From an uncultured Erysipelotrichaceae bacterium (lineage in GTDB: Bacteria > Bacillota_I > Bacilli_A > RF39 > UBA660): a stretch of DNA of 23,823 nt. Location: assembly GCA_902797415.1 (NCBI GenBank), contig CADBSQ010000031.1, positions 1 through 23,823 of the forward strand, read 5' to 3'. Both the position numbers and the translations under genes were made by a program. The stretch's first letter is position 1; each line of letters starts with the position of its first letter. The notes beneath the pieces were generated by a model. The model saw nothing but the letters and a program-made list of their open reading frames with translations. It searched no databases and was not told the DNA's origin. Of the stretch, positions 22,554 to 23,823 are shown one piece after another.

Positions 22554-22862
22554 ATGAAAAAGAAAAAGCAAAAACAAAGAATTAAGTTTTACTATTTTGT
22601 ACTAATAATTTTATTAGCGTTTTTTGGTTATAAAATGTATAATTACTGGCCTAAAATTTATTCAAATAATAAAGAATCAAAAGAACTGGAAATAAAGTAT
22701 GAGAAGCTTTTAGATGATGAAGAAACACTAACTGGAAACATTAAAAAATTACAAGACCCAGATTATATTGCTAGATTTGCTCGAGAAAAATATTTATACT
22801 CTAAAGATGGAGAGATAATTATAAAAATAATTGAAAAAGATATGGAGAATAAGAATGAATAA
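22554..22862 (+). CDS. divIC: Cell-division protein DivIC/FtsB family
   Basis: DivIC forms a divisome complex with FtsL and DivIB that activates septal peptidoglycan synthesis. The 102-residue product has a basic cytoplasmic N-terminus (MKKKKQKQRIK), one membrane span (about 13-33), a charged coiled-coil stretch, and the family ending IKKLQDPDYIARFAREKYLYSKDGE, split here only for length, with the characteristic D-x-x-Y-x-x-x-x-A-R segment. The ATG at 22554 has GAGG 7 bases upstream; the in-frame GTG at 22527 overlaps the yabQ stop and lacks a site. Position after yabQ matches Bacillus. The end overlaps gpmI by 8 bases. Confidence 0.92.
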   Translation: MKKKKQKQRIKFYYFVLIILLAFFGYKMYNYWPKIYSNNKESKELEIKYEKLLDDEETLTGNIKKLQDPDYIARFAREKYLYSKDGEIIIKIIEKDMENKNE

Positions 22863-23823
22863 AAAGAATATAGTACTTATAATACTAGATGGGTTTGGTA
22901 TAAGCAGAAAGATAAAAGGTAACGCTATTAGGCTTGCTAAAACACCAAATATTGAAAAAATAAAAAAAGCTTCTTTGACAGCAAAATTAGAAGCTTCAGG
23001 AACGGCAGTCGGCTTACCAAAAGGGCAAATTGGAAACAGTGAGGTTGGTCACGTTAACATAGGTGCAGGTCGTGTTATATATCAAGATTTATTAAGAATA
23101 AATAAGAGCATTAGAGATAAAACTTTTTTTAAAAATAGAGAATTTAACGAAGCAATCAATAATTGTAAAAAGAATAATTCTAATTTACATATAATGGGTT
23201 TACTATCTGACGGGGGTGTTCATTCTCATATAAAACATCTTTATGCACTATTAGATTTATGTAAAAGAAAAAACTTCGATAGAGTGTATATCCATGCTTT
23301 TTTGGACGGTCGCGATACATATCCCATGGGTGGAATCGGTTATTTAAACAAACTAGAAGAATATTGTAAAAAGGAACAAATAGGGGCAATTGCAACTATT
23401 ATGGGAAGATTTTACGGAATGGATAGAGACAGACGGTGGAACAGATTAAAAAAAGCATATGACGCTATGGTTAATGGTAAAGGCTTAAAAACCGATAATT
23501 ACTTTAGTACAGTGCAAAAACTATATAATAAAGGTGAAACTGATGAATTTATTAGACCCATTATAGTTAATCAAAATTATACACCAATTAAAAATAAGGA
23601 TTCTGTAATTCATTTTAATTTTAGACCGGAAAGAGCAAGGGAAATAACAGAAACACTTACTAATAAATCTTTTGATAAATTTTCTATTAAAAATTTAAAT
23701 TTATATTTTGTTTCAATGACTGTATATGATAAAACATTTAAAAATGTTAATGTTGCCTTCGGAAATAAACCTATTCATAACAACATAGGTGAATTTGTAT
23801 CAAATCATGGATTAACCCAAATT
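22855..23823 (+). CDS. gpmI: 2,3-bisphosphoglycerate-independent phosphoglycerate mutase, 3'-truncated
   Basis: GpmI interconverts 3- and 2-phosphoglycerate in glycolysis and depends on manganese in spore formers. The frame is open from the ATG at 22855 to the window end: 323 codons of a usual 510 or so. It shows the metal-binding LILDGFG, the catalytic serine in GNSEVGHVNIGAGR, SDGGVHSHIKHL, HAFLDGRDT, IMGRFYGMDRDRRW and FNFRPERAR. GGAG lies 7 bases before the start, inside divIC, and the genes overlap by 8 bases. In most Firmicutes gpmI lies with pgk, tpiA and eno; here it follows a division gene. Confidence 0.95.
   Translation, partial: MNKKNIVLIILDGFGISRKIKGNAIRLAKTPNIEKIKKASLTAKLEASGTAVGLPKGQIGNSEVGHVNIGAGRVIYQDLLRINKSIRDKTFFKNREFNEAINNCKKNNSNLHIMGLLSDGGVHSHIKHLYALLDLCKRKNFDRVYIHAFLDGRDTYPMGGIGYLNKLEEYCKKEQIGAIATIMGRFYGMDRDRRWNRLKKAYDAMVNGKGLKTDNYFSTVQKLYNKGETDEFIRPIIVNQNYTPIKNKDSVIHFNFRPERAREITETLTNKSFDKFSIKNLNLYFVSMTVYDKTFKNVNVAFGNKPIHNNIGEFVSNHGLTQI

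Noticed and set aside
23180..23395. Open frame of 71 codons on the - strand.
   Set aside because: It is antisense to strongly conserved gpmI sequence, has no family resemblance and is a by-product of codon bias. The other - strand frames in the window look the same.

Overview
This window is a 23.8-kb, very AT-rich, gene-dense stretch. Every gene I can support lies on the + strand, and the order follows the origin-proximal region of Bacillus-type genomes: dnaN, recF, gyrB, gyrA, SRP RNA, tadA, dnaX, yaaK, recR, bofA, holB, ricT, yabB, pth, mfd, metG, tatD, ksgA, yabG, veg, spoVG, yabP, yabQ, divIC, gpmI. UGA is a stop codon (it ends holB, yabG and yabP), so the code is standard and not the Mycoplasma/Spiroplasma code. 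Sporulation genes (yabG, yabP, yabQ, a short bofA), spoVG, veg and a ComK homologue, together with the low GC and a short SRP RNA, suggest an uncultured low-GC Bacillota of the Bacilli/Erysipelotrichia/Mollicutes-related branch that forms spores or descends from spore formers. I cannot place it more closely by eye.

Region 1 (1-7213) holds the replication and supercoiling genes. The 5'-truncated dnaN ends at a terminator. Three perfectly phased copies of TTCGACAA follow, which is the Spo0A box read on the other strand, and then a comK-type gene where Bacillus carries yaaA. recF has its own promoter and a strong hairpin at the extreme 5' end of its leader, and it overlaps gyrB, followed by gyrA.

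Region 2 (7214-8124) contains no gene I can support. It carries six ParB-binding (parS) sites spread over 858 bp. The first is built into the gyrA terminator palindrome. The last lies just upstream of the SRP RNA promoter.

Region 3 (8125-17359) starts with a short SRP RNA and tadA. A tightly packed run of DNA-replication, repair and RNA-modification genes follows: dnaX, yaaK/ebfC, recR, a 59-codon bofA-like gene, holB, ricT, a YabB-type methyltransferase, pth and mfd.

Region 4 (17360-23823) holds metG-tatD-ksgA (promoter and terminator visible), yabG-veg with overlapping codons, spoVG as a single-gene unit with promoter and terminator, and yabP-yabQ-divIC-gpmI behind a sigma-E-like promoter. 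gpmI runs off the window.

The observations most worth following are the Spo0A-box array in front of a relocated comK, the dense parS cluster and its fusion with the gyrA terminator, and the hidden bofA-like gene. Together they put developmental control (competence, sporulation) and chromosome segregation sites within a few kilobases of the replication genes.
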